This document shows positions 43,140 to 53,100 of a stretch of DNA of 64,000 nt, piece after piece. The notes beneath the pieces were generated by a model. It was not told where the DNA came from and did not search any database. It saw only the letters and a program-made list of their open reading frames with translations. Numbering within the stretch: position 1 is the first letter of the stretch; each line of letters opens with the position of its first letter. A program made the position numbers and the translations under genes. Source of the stretch: Gemmataceae bacterium (GTDB taxonomy: Bacteria > Planctomycetota > Planctomycetia > Gemmatales > Gemmataceae); NCBI GenBank assembly GCA_019748295.1, contig JAIEPT010000063.1, positions 1 through 64,000 on the forward strand, given 5' to 3'.

Positions 43140-43691
43140 TCATGGCGATAGCGGCAATTGCATCTCGCGGTCGCCGGCGACGGGAAACACGGCAATTATC
43201 TTCATCTTCCAGACATTCTGTTCCCGCACAAAATCGGATTTGCCGCGGGCGAGGAATTGGGCCTCCCCATCGCCATCGACGCGGAAGTAGAAATCAACCT
43301 TCGCGCGGTCCCCTTCGGGCCGAGCATCGATATCCCAGATCTTCAGGAAACGCACTTTGTGCTGCTTCAGCGTGCGATCGATTCGGCCATACAGTTCCTG
43401 GCCCGTGTGCTGCGAATAGACGAAGTCCTTGGAGACGAAGCGAAAAAGCGTCTTCGCGTTGCCATCCATCACCGCCTGCCCCATCGTTTGCAGGTTGTCG
43501 GCAATCTGGCGGCGATCCGTGGGTACGAGTTCGAAAAGCAGCCAGGTTGCGACCAGCAAACCGAGCAGGCCAACGAAAAGGGCAAGGTGCTTCAATCGGC
43601 GATACAGCCAATACTGCATCCCAAACGCGACCGCAGCGATGACGATCGCGAAGTAGACGAACGAAGCATGTTCCGCAAGCCAGATGAGCAT
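43140..43691 (-). CDS. Membrane protein with SnoaL-like/NTF2-like soluble domain, unknown function
   Basis: About 183 residues. Two membrane helices come first (HASFVYFAIVIAAVAFGMQY and LALFVGLLGLLVATWLLFEL), then a soluble part. That part reads QTMGQAVMDGNAKTLFRFVSKDFVY, AKVDFYFRVDGDGEAQFLARGKSDFV and WKMKIIAVFPV, the pattern of an NTF2/SnoaL-like cone fold used in ligand-binding accessory domains. No catalytic residues can be assigned. The start is uncertain: ATG 43691 lacks a good ribosome binding site and the frame is open to 43790. Confidence 0.72.
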   Translation of the reverse strand: MLIWLAEHASFVYFAIVIAAVAFGMQYWLYRRLKHLALFVGLLGLLVATWLLFELVPTDRRQIADNLQTMGQAVMDGNAKTLFRFVSKDFVYSQHTGQELYGRIDRTLKQHKVRFLKIWDIDARPEGDRAKVDFYFRVDGDGEAQFLARGKSDFVREQNVWKMKIIAVFPVAGDREMQLPLSP

Positions 43692-43801
43692 GAAGAGCGT
43701 CCGAAGGGCCGCGACGGAATGGATCGCCCGCAGCGATACTGCTCTCGCCCGCGCTTTAGCGTTTCGCGACGAGTTAAGACGTCTCGTCAAAAGACGCCAA
43801 A

Positions 43802-43860
43802 CACTAACCCGAAGCGTTAGCGAGGGCCGACTTGAACCTCGCTAACGCTTCGGGTTAGTG
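43802..43860. repeat. Perfect 24-bp inverted repeat (CACTAACCCGAAGCG family)
   Basis: Arms 43802-43825 and 43837-43860 are exact reverse complements (CACTAACCCGAAGCGTTAGC-GAGG) around an 11-base loop. It lies just upstream of the 43140-43691 gene, in the 213-bp gap before the small membrane protein at 43905. It is the cleanest copy of the family also seen at 17821 and 40198. Confidence 0.88.
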
Positions 43861-43904
43861 CAGAAACGCACTCTGCCCAACTCCCGGAGGGTGAGGGGGG
43901 CGTA

Positions 43905-44174
43905 TCACGCGGCGGCGGGCGCGGATTCCTTCGGCTTCGATTCCATCGTCATCGGCAAAGCCGGCTTGCTGCCGCGGAAGAAGACGAATGCCGTCACCGC
44001 GAGGCCCAACGCACAAGCAAGCGAGGTGCGGCGGACGGCCAGATCTTCCGCGTAGATTTCGAGCAACCGATGCTGCCCCGTCTCGGGGCGGAAGAAGGTC
44101 GGCGCCACCGTGACGGCTCCGCCCAGACCCAACGCGACCGCCATCGTGACGCCGAAGAGCAATTTCTGAAACAT
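43905..44174 (-). CDS. Small membrane protein, unknown function
   Basis: 89 residues with two hydrophobic segments, FGVTMAVALGLGGAVTVAP and TSLACALGLAVTAFVFF, separated by a polar loop (FFRPETGQHRLLEIYAEDLAVRR). It ends in a Lys/Ala-rich tail (KPKESAPAAA). The start is well supported by AAGGAGGGGGCG before ATG 44174. It lies 132 bases downstream of enolase on the same strand; no functional link is evident. It was originally hidden inside a longer frame that reads through the upstream gap. Confidence 0.75.
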   Translation of the reverse strand: MFQKLLFGVTMAVALGLGGAVTVAPTFFRPETGQHRLLEIYAEDLAVRRTSLACALGLAVTAFVFFRGSKPALPMTMESKPKESAPAAA

Positions 44175-44306
44175 CGCCCCCTCCTTGGTAGTTTGGAGCA
44201 GCGAGTCGGGAGTCGAGAAAAATGCAGAAGCCGGACAATCGTTACGATCGGTCCGGCCTTTCCGTTTTCGCTTCTCACTCGCAACTCGCTGCTCCCGACT
44301 CACTCC

Positions 44307-45647
<1,341 letters not shown>

Positions 45648-45695
45648 TTAGATTATGGGAATCGTCGAAAACGATGAGAGTTGAGGAAAGACTCC

Positions 45696-45798
45696 AAGCC
45701 CAGGGGCGACCGCAGGGAGCTCCTGGGATTGAAGCGTCGGAAGTGCGACAAGATTTCGGTCTGGATCCCAGGAGCTCCCTACGGTCGCCCCTGGGCTT
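45696..45798. repeat. Inverted repeat with 34-bp arms (33/34 paired)
   Basis: Arms 45696-45729 and 45765-45798, equal length, one mismatch (AAGCCCAGGGGCGACCGCAG with its complement CTACGGTCGCCCCTGGGCTT), 35-base spacer. It lies upstream of enolase, in a 790-bp gap between divergent genes. Confidence 0.87.
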
Positions 45799-45822
45799 TG
45801 ATCTGCATGGGCGCAAGAAATT

Positions 45823-45886
45823 GCCCCGAGCGAGCCGGGTTCGCCTAGGACTCGGGGGAATCCTTGGCGAAAGGCTCGCTCGGGGC
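45823..45886. repeat. Second inverted repeat in the enolase upstream gap, about 28-bp arms
   Basis: GCCCCGAGCGAGCC at 45823-45836 pairs with GGCTCGCTCGGGGC at 45873-45886, and the stem continues with TTCGCCTAGGA / TCCTTGGCGAA. It sits only 24 bases from the preceding palindrome and is unrelated to it in sequence. Confidence 0.83.
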
Positions 45887-46349
45887 GGATGAGAGCGGGT
45901 TCCGGCGAACGTGACTGCGGGTCGGGATGACGGGCCGCAGGTCAGGGAGTTCGCGTTCGGGGTCGGCGCGTTTTGCCGGAACCCTGCGAGAGCGGCGTGC
46001 CGCGAAGCTCGGCGCCGGTCGGGGAACCGAAGGGCGAGTTTCGTGATTCGTCGCGGTGCGTCCCTCCCTGGAAACGCCGGCGAATCATGGGAGCCGCAAG
46101 TCTGGCAATCCGGGGTCTTTGTCGAAGGACCGGAAGGCAACACACCTGTTATCGGCGGCTTCATCGAGCTACTTGAACGCCATGCCGGTTCGCAACAATT
46201 CCTGAAGTTCTTGCCGCACGGTCGGCCGGATTCGCGCGAAGGGAACAAGGAAAACGCCCGCGCGCGGAAGCCAGTTCGAATTCCCGCCGACCCTAGAGAT
46301 TTCGAATCAAGTCTAAAGATGCGCGCTATCTTGGATCGCGCCCAGCATT
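45887..46349. other. Gap without a recognisable gene
   Basis: About 460 bases with no supportable coding sequence. A GGGTTCCGGC at 45899 is answered by GCCGGAACCC at about 45976, so a third imperfect palindrome may be present. A plus-strand frame (45911-46447) and a minus-strand reading ending PTVRQELQELLRTGMAFK near 46170 are open, but neither has a proper start or a known family. A TACAAT at 46350-46355 may be the -10 of the following gene, with no good -35. Confidence 0.5.
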
Positions 46350-46401
46350 TACAATGGGGCGGTTCCGCTCCATCGGCGCCGCCTAGGGGTGAGGCGTCTC
46401 C

Positions 46402-47802
46402 ATGTTCACGATCGAAGACTCCGGCGTTTCGCTTTGCGACCGATTGAGCCGACGCGATTGGCTGCGAATCGGCGCGCTCGGCCTCGGCGCTGGCCTCACT
46501 TGGCCCCAGGTGCTGCAAGCGCGTTCTCCCTCGGCGCCCAGCGGAAGTTTCGGCCGGGCCAAGTCGGTGATCATGATCTGCCTCTTGGGCGGGCCGCCGC
46601 AGCATGAGACCTGGGATCCGAAGCCGGACGCTCCTGCGGAAATTCGCGGGCCGTTTCGGCCCATCGCCACCAGCAATCCCGGGCTGCATGTCGGCGAGTT
46701 GATGCCCCGTCTTGCGCAACAGGCGCATCGATGGTCCGTACTTCGAGCTGTCTCGACGCGCGACAACGCCCATTCGTCGAGCGGCTACTACATGCTCACG
46801 GGCGTCCCGCACTTGCCGCAAAACGTCGAAAACGCACGTCCCGGAGCGCCCAACAACAGCCCGAGTCTCGCGGCTCTCGTCAATCGCATGAAGATGCGGC
46901 CCGGCGGCATGCCCGCATCGCTCGTCGTGCCCGAAAACATCTGGAACGACGGCAATATCCCCTGGCCGGGGCAGGATGCGGGTTGGCTGGGGCGTACCGC
47001 GGATCCCTGGCTTTTGCACTGCGATCCCTCGGTCGCCAGCTTCCAGGTGCCCGCCCTGGCGATGCCCGCCGAAGTGTCCGCACTGCGTTTCGACGAACGG
47101 CAATCCCTGCTCGCGCAGGCCAATCGCCATTTGGACCGCGTGGCCCGAACTGCCGCCACGGCCGATTTCGACGACAAGACCCGGCAAGCGCTTGACCTCA
47201 TGACCGCCCACGGCATTCGCCGCGCGTTCGATCTCAATCAAGAACCCGCTCGCCATCGCGATCGCTACGGTCGGCATCGTTTCGGGCAGAGCGTGCTCCT
47301 CGCCCGCCGGCTTGTGGAAGCGGGCGTGCCGTTGGTCCAGGTGAATTGGACGCGGATCAATCCGGAAGTGCCGAATCAGGGAACATGGGACACCCATTCC
47401 AAGAATGCCGAGACCCTGGAGAAATGGCTGATGCCGATGATGGACGCCGCCGTCGCCAGTTTGATGGACGACCTCGCCGTCCGCGGCATGCTCGACGACA
47501 CTCTCGTTTACTGGATGGGAGAGTTCGGTCGAACGCCGAAGCACAATGGAGCAGCGGGCCGTGATCACTGGGGTTCCGTTTTCTCTCTCGCCATGGCAGG
47601 CGCCGGCTTGCAGCCGGGCGCAGTCCACGGCTCCTCCGATTCGATCGGCGCCTACCCGCGTGACGGCATGGTCCGTCCGGAAGAGTTGAACGCCACCATC
47701 ATGCACCTCATGGGCATCGACCACGCTGCGGAGATCCAAGACCAGGTAGGCCGCGTCGGCGTTCTCAGCCGCGGCGAACCGATCCGCGCGATCCAGCGAT
47801 GA
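46402..47802 (+). CDS. DUF1501 protein with Tat signal (exported, alkaline phosphatase-like fold)
   Basis: 466 residues. The N-terminus has a twin-arginine signal, LSRRDWLRIGALGLGAGLTW, so it is exported folded. The body matches planctomycete DUF1501: SVIMICLLGGPPQHETWDPK, LRAVSTRDNAHSSSGYYMLTG, FGQSVLLARRLVEAGVPLVQVNW, WDTHSKNAETLEKWLMP, VYWMGEFGRTPKHN, RDHWGSVFSLAMAGAGL and the ending MHLMGIDHA. The fold is related to alkaline phosphatase/sulfatase; the metal-ligand-like Asp/His residues are in the WDTH and RDHW segments. DUF1501 genes are usually next to DUF1549/DUF1553 cytochrome-like genes; none is here. RBS GAGG is 7 bases before ATG. Confidence 0.9.
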   Translation: MFTIEDSGVSLCDRLSRRDWLRIGALGLGAGLTWPQVLQARSPSAPSGSFGRAKSVIMICLLGGPPQHETWDPKPDAPAEIRGPFRPIATSNPGLHVGELMPRLAQQAHRWSVLRAVSTRDNAHSSSGYYMLTGVPHLPQNVENARPGAPNNSPSLAALVNRMKMRPGGMPASLVVPENIWNDGNIPWPGQDAGWLGRTADPWLLHCDPSVASFQVPALAMPAEVSALRFDERQSLLAQANRHLDRVARTAATADFDDKTRQALDLMTAHGIRRAFDLNQEPARHRDRYGRHRFGQSVLLARRLVEAGVPLVQVNWTRINPEVPNQGTWDTHSKNAETLEKWLMPMMDAAVASLMDDLAVRGMLDDTLVYWMGEFGRTPKHNGAAGRDHWGSVFSLAMAGAGLQPGAVHGSSDSIGAYPRDGMVRPEELNATIMHLMGIDHAAEIQDQVGRVGVLSRGEPIRAIQR

Positions 47803-47937
47803 GCGCGAGGAAGAGAACGCTTAGCCACCTATTTCAACGCCCAGAACCCCGATCTGCAAAGCACCCGAATCGCGACTCCGCCGACACCTGCCGCAACGGC
47901 AATCGCCGCGTGGTTCCGTGCGGGTTCTTTCGTCTAC

Positions 47938-47969
47938 TTGTCGCTCCCGACGGGTGAGTGTATGCTCAC
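47938..47969 (+). promoter_or_regulatory. Promoter and operator of the tetR-RND operon
   Basis: A -35 TTGTCG (47938-47943), 17-base spacer, and -10 TATGCT (47961-47966). GTGAG-TGTATG-CTCAC (47954-47969) is an imperfect palindrome covering the -10. The arrangement fits autorepression by the TetR protein encoded 26 bases downstream. The open frame starting at 47938 begins on the -35 box and is not the gene start. Confidence 0.65.
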
Positions 47970-47994
47970 TCCGAAGTTGTGGAGCATGTCGCCG

Positions 47995-48681
47995 ATGAAG
48001 ACACCTGCCAAATTGACTGGTGACCAGCGACGCGCGGCGATCTTGCTCGCCGTTCGCCAGGTCTTTGCGGAGAAGGGATTCGACGGGGTCACGACCCGTG
48101 AGTTGGCGGAAGCAGCCGGCGTGTCCGAAGCGCTTCTTTTCAAGCATTTTCCGAACAAGGAAGCCATCTACAGCGCGATGCAGGACAGTTGCTGCACCGA
48201 TGAGGATCGCGAACTGTACGAGCGGCTGCAATCGCTTCCCCCCTCGGCTTCGACGCTTGTTTTGCTGGTTCACTACCTCGTGACCCGAGTGGTGCGCGAT
48301 CGGCCTGTCGAGGAAGAGGCGGCCGTGATTGGGCGGCTGATGTTGCGTAGTTTGGCGGGGGATGGGCACTTTTCTCGCATGCTCTATCGCTGTGCGGCGG
48401 AGAAGTGGGCGCCGAAGGTTGCGGCCTGCCTCAAGTCGGCGGCGCGCGAAGGCAAGTTGGTGGGCAAGGAAGGCAACGCGAACCTCGGGGCGTGGCTCGC
48501 GCACCATCTCGCGATGGCCATCATGTTTCATGAATGTCCGGACGATGCCGTCGTCGCTTACGGCGTCTCTCGCCGCAAGTTGAGCGAGCAGGCGGTCCGT
48601 TTCATCTTGCGGGGCCTAGGCCTCAAAGAGACGGTCATCGACGAACTTTACAACCCGAAGGCTCTCTCCCTCTTCGAGTAA
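47995..48681 (+). CDS. TetR/AcrR-family transcriptional regulator
   Basis: 228 residues. The N-terminal TetR helix-turn-helix is clear: RRAAILLAVRQVFAEKGFDG, then VTTRELAEAAGVSEALLFKHF and PNKEAIYSAM. The C-terminal ligand-binding domain is helical (LVLLVHYLVTRVVRDR, EAAVIGRLMLRSLAGD). The RND adaptor and pump genes follow on the same strand, so it is most likely their local repressor. ATG 47995 has GGAG 10 bases upstream; ATG 47986 would add three residues. Effector unknown. Confidence 0.93.
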   Translation: MKTPAKLTGDQRRAAILLAVRQVFAEKGFDGVTTRELAEAAGVSEALLFKHFPNKEAIYSAMQDSCCTDEDRELYERLQSLPPSASTLVLLVHYLVTRVVRDRPVEEEAAVIGRLMLRSLAGDGHFSRMLYRCAAEKWAPKVAACLKSAAREGKLVGKEGNANLGAWLAHHLAMAIMFHECPDDAVVAYGVSRRKLSEQAVRFILRGLGLKETVIDELYNPKALSLFE

Positions 48682-48746
48682 CATCTTGGAAACCAAGTCA
48701 GTGAGTGCCCACTTCGATTCTTCGCAATTTGGTCGAAAGGAGGCGG

Positions 48747-49970
48747 ATGGTGATAGCAGACTTCCAAATGCCGTGGCGCGGCTGGCTGATGTTGGTCAGC
48801 GCTTTGTTGATCGGCTGCAAGGGAAGCGACGTCGAATTTCCCACTCCGCCGCCGCCCGTTGTGACCGTTGCGACGCCGCTGGTGCGCGACGTGATCGACA
48901 CCTCCGAATTCACGGGGCGTACGGCCGCCGTCGAGTCGGTGAAGGTGCGGGCGCGTGTCTTCGGGCATCTGCAGAAGATCGGCTTCACCGAAGGCGCCGA
49001 GGTGAAGAAGGGGGATCTCCTCTATGTCATCGATCCTCGCCCCTTTCAAGCCACTTTATCGCGAGCGGAAGCTGAATTTGCGCAGGCGGAAGCTCGTCTC
49101 AACCGTATCACGGCCGACTATGGCCGTGCGGCATCGCTAAGCTCAACTCGCGCGATCAGTCGCGAGGAATTCGAAAAGGTGTCGTTCGAGCAGGCGGAGG
49201 CGAAGGCCGCGGTTCGCAGTTCTCAGGCGGCGGTCGATACGGCGAAGCTGAATCTCGAATATTCCGAAGTCCGCGCTCCTATCAACGGGCAGATCGGCAA
49301 AACGATGGTGACCGTCGGCAACCTCATCGAATCGGGCGAGATGGGGGGCACGCTGCTGACCAACATCGTCTCGCTGACGCCGATGTACGTCTACTTCGAC
49401 GTCGATGATCAGACCTACATCCGCATCAAGCCGCTCTTCGACGCCAGCAAACGCGACTCGCAGGGGGTCGGCATGCCGCCGATCCGGCTCGGCATCGCGG
49501 GCGAAACGGGCTTTCCGCATCAGGCTTCGATCGACTTCGTCGATAACCAAGTCGATCCCGGCACCGGCACGCTCCGGATGCGGGCCGTCTCTTCGAATAA
49601 AGATCGCAGGCTGACGCCTGGCTTCTTTGCCCGCGTTCAGGTTCCGCTCGGTACTCCGCATCGTGCAATTCTGGTCACGGAGCGAGCAGTCGAGACGGAC
49701 CAGGGCCAGAAGGTTCTTTATGTCGTCGGCAAGGACAATATCGTCGAAAAACGCCTTGTAAGGCTTGGCCGACTGCACGATGGACTACGTGAAGTTCTTG
49801 AAGGCATTCAGGCCAACGACAAGGTGATCATCAACGGCTTGCAACTGATTCGCCCCGGCGTCCCCTGCGATCCGAAGCGGGTCGAGATGCCGGAGCTTCG
49901 CGACGGTCGGCAGATACCGACTCCGGCGGCGGCGCCGAACGCGAACGGCGCCCCGGCGACCAAGCCTTAA
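48747..49970 (+). CDS. RND efflux periplasmic adaptor (membrane fusion) lipoprotein
   Basis: 407 residues, AcrA/MexA type. Signal and lipobox LMLVSALLIGCKGSD predict a lipidated Cys. Then the barrel-sandwich and hairpin: VVTVATPLVRDVIDTSEFTG, VRARVFGHLQKIGFTEGAEV, KKGDLLYVIDPRPFQATLSR, the alpha-hairpin AEAEFAQAEARLNRI ... EYSEVRAPINGQIGKTMVTV, and the beta-barrel DFVDNQVDPGTGTLRMRAV and LTPGFFARVQVPLG. The C-terminus is Ala/Pro-rich. AAAGGAGG ends three bases before ATG 48747 and six before GTG 48750, so either may be used. It should link the pump encoded next to an outer-membrane channel; no TolC homolog is in the window. Confidence 0.95.
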   Translation: MVIADFQMPWRGWLMLVSALLIGCKGSDVEFPTPPPPVVTVATPLVRDVIDTSEFTGRTAAVESVKVRARVFGHLQKIGFTEGAEVKKGDLLYVIDPRPFQATLSRAEAEFAQAEARLNRITADYGRAASLSSTRAISREEFEKVSFEQAEAKAAVRSSQAAVDTAKLNLEYSEVRAPINGQIGKTMVTVGNLIESGEMGGTLLTNIVSLTPMYVYFDVDDQTYIRIKPLFDASKRDSQGVGMPPIRLGIAGETGFPHQASIDFVDNQVDPGTGTLRMRAVSSNKDRRLTPGFFARVQVPLGTPHRAILVTERAVETDQGQKVLYVVGKDNIVEKRLVRLGRLHDGLREVLEGIQANDKVIINGLQLIRPGVPCDPKRVEMPELRDGRQIPTPAAAPNANGAPATKP

Positions 49971-49982
49971 GCTCCCTTTGTC

Positions 49983-50086
49983 TCGGGGAGAGGGTTGGGG
50001 TGAGGGTGCCTTTTCTCGCGTGACGCCACGTCGCGCGCCCTCACCCCCGGCCCCTCTCCCGGAGGGAGAGGGGAGAAATGCAAGTG
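49983..50086. repeat. CCCTCACCCCC / GGAGAGGG palindrome element, copy 2
   Basis: Left GGGGAGAGGGTTGGGGTGAGG and right CCCTCACCCCCGGCCCCTCTC onward pair across a spacer that matches copy 1 (20127-20225) in reverse orientation (CTCGCGTGACGCCAC). It lies inside the RND operon between adaptor and pump, so it could tune their expression ratio. Confidence 0.82.
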
Positions 50087-50111
50087 CCGCTCGCTTTAAC
50101 AGGAGACCGAC

Positions 50112-53100
50112 GTGCTCGCAAGGTTCTTCATCGATCGTCCGGTCTTCGCGTGGGTCATCTCGATCATCATCGTGCTGATCGGCATCATCTCGCTGGTGGG
50201 CCTGCCGGTCGCGCAGTATCCGGAGATCACGCCTCCCACCATCCAGGTGAGTTGCAGCTACCCCGGCGCCAACGCGCAGGTGGTGGCCGACACCGTGGCC
50301 GCGCCGATCGAGCAGCAGATCAACGGCGTGGAAAACATGATGTACATGTCGTCGCAATCGAACAACGACGGCTCGTACAGCCTTACGGTCACATTCAAGC
50401 TCGGCGTCGATCTGGATGCCGCTCAGGTGCAGGTGCAGAATCGCGTCAACCAGGCGATTCCGCTTCTGCCTGACGTTGTGAAGTCCACCGGCGTGCTCGT
50501 GAAGAAGCAATCGCCCAGCATCCTGCTCGTGGTCAATGTCTACTCCGATCCCGATCCGGTCACGAAGAAGCCAAGCTTCGATCAGCTCTACCTCAGCAAC
50601 TACGCCACGCTTCAGATCAAAGACGCGCTGGCCCGTGTCGAGGGCGTCGGCGACGTCATCATTTTCGGCCAGCAAGACTACAGCATGCGCGTTTGGCTCG
50701 ACCCGGATAAGCTTGCTTCTCGCAACCTAACGGCCGGCGATGTGCTTCGCGTCCTCCGCGAGCAGAACGTGCAGGTTGCCGCCGGGCAGCTCGGACAGCC
50801 GCCCGTTCCCGCAGGCCTCGATTTTCAGTTCATCCTCGGGGCTCAGGGCCGACTCGCCGATCCTGAGCAATTCGCGAATATCGTGCTGAAAACCGGGACT
50901 GCGGGCGAAGTGACTTATCTGAAGGACGTGAGCCGATCCGAACTCGGCGCCCGCAGCGAGACGACGTTGTCTCGCTTGGATGGAACGCCCTCCGTGGGCC
51001 TTGCGATCTTTCAGCTCCCCTCGGCCAATGCGCTCGACACCGCGGATCGCGTGCGGTCCAAGATGCGCGAATTGCAGTCCCGTTTTCCGGACAAGCTCAA
51101 GCAGGCGATCATCTACGATGTGACGCCGTTCATCCGCGAATCGGTGGACGAAGTGTTCCACACGCTGCGCGACGCGGTGATTCTCGTCGCCATCGTCGTC
51201 TTGCTCTTCTTGCAGGATTGGAAAGCGGTGATGCTGCCGCTCATCGACGTGGGCGTGTCGCTCGTGGGCACGTTCGCGGTCATGAAGTTAATGGGCTTCA
51301 CGCTCAACAATCTCACCCTCTTTGGATTGGTCTTGGCCATCGGCATCGTCGTGGACGACGCCATCGTCGTGCTTGAGAACATCGAGCGCTGGCTGGCCAA
51401 AGGCCTGGGAGTGCGCGATGCGACCATCAAGGCGATGGACGAGATCACGGGGCCGATCATCGCGATCACCCTTGTGCTTAGCGCGGTGTTCTTGCCGAGT
51501 GCGTTTCTCGGCGGCATCACGGGCCAATTTTTCCGGCAATTCGCGCTGACCATCAGCGCATCGATGATCATCTCGGCCATCAACGCGATGACGCTGACCC
51601 CGGCGCGTGCGACGGCGATCTTCGGCGGCCGCAAGTTCAGCGGACATGGCCACGGCCATGACGAGGGACGCGAAGCATTGCCCTGGTGGATCTTCGGCAT
51701 TATCGGCGGCCTGATCACGATGAACCTGCTTTGGCCCATGGTGGCATCCCATTTCCATTACGAGGAACTCGCTGCCGATCTCGACCCGGGCGCCCTGCGG
51801 ATCCTGGTCGTCAAGCATGCGATCAACCTCCTCACGTTCCTGCCAGGCGCGATTGCCGGCGGGATTCTCGGCTGGATCGTCATTCGCCCGGCGAACTGGC
51901 TGCTCGCTCAGTTCTTCCGCGGATTCAACCGCTTCTTCGACTGGGTGACGAACGCCTATGGACGAGTCGTCGCATGGAGCCTGCGGTTGTCGCTGATCGT
52001 GCTGCTGATCTACGGCGGCTTGCTTGGTCTCACCTACCTGGGCTTCGTCCGTCTCCCATCGGGATTCATCCCGAATCAGGACAAGGGCTACCTGATCGCG
52101 AATGTGCAGCTTCCCGATGCCGCATCGCTGGAGCGGTCGGTGGAGACGATGGATAGGATCCGCGAGATCGTGCTCGAAACGCCCGGCGTCGCTCACATGA
52201 TCGACATCCCCGGCATGTCGTTCGTCATGAACGGCAATGCCTCGAACTTCGGCTCGATCTTCGTCATCCTCAAGCCGTTCCATGAGCGTCGATCGCCTGA
52301 GATGTATTCGGAAGCGATCGCCAACACGCTGCGCATGCGCGTCATGAGCGAGATTCAGCAGGCCCAGGTGCTCGTTTTCGGCGCCCCCGCGGTCGATGGC
52401 CTGGGCAATGCGGGCGGGTTCACGCTCATGCTGGAGCAGACCGGCAACGTCGATCTGCCGGCGCTCGAAATGCAGACGATGAAGCTCAGCGAGCAGGCGA
52501 GCAAGTTGCCTGGCTTCATCGGCATGTTCAGCAGCTTCCGCGCGAGCACTCCGCAATTGTTCGTGGACGTCGATCGCGTGAAGTGCAAGACGATGAAGGT
52601 GGAACTCAACGAAGTCTTCGAGACGCTGCAGGTGTTCCTCGGGGGCTACTACGTCAACGACTTCAACCGCTTCGGCCGAACCTGGCAAGTGAACGTGCAG
52701 GCCGACGCGCCGTTCCGCGTGACGGCGGACAAGGTGCGCCAATTCCGGGTCCGCAACGCTAGCGGCGAAATGGTTCCGCTCGGATCCCTGGCCACCGTTC
52801 GCGACGAAGTGGGGCCCGTGTTCGTGCTCCGTTACAACATGTTCCCCGCGACGGCGGTCAACGGCATCACGCTGCCCGGCGTCAGCACCGGCACCGTGAT
52901 CGACACGATCGAAAAACTGTGCGATCGCGAGCTGTCGCGCGGCATGGCGTATGAATGGAGCGGGCTCACCTATATGCAGCGCGATGCGCTGCGCACGGAG
53001 TCGCTGAAGGATCTTCTGCAGAACCCCTTCACCGCGTTCGTCGGCGCCGTCGTCCTCGTGTTCCTCGTGCTGTCGGCCCTGTACGAAAGCTGGTCGTTGC

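Noticed and set aside
46295-46325. TTCGAATC resembling a tRNA T-loop
   Set aside because: The 5-bp T-stem does not pair and no acceptor, D-arm or anticodon arm can be built around it.
45911-46447. 178-aa plus-strand open frame before the DUF1501 gene
   Set aside because: It overlaps the DUF1501 start, has no ribosome binding site or family match, and includes palindrome arms.
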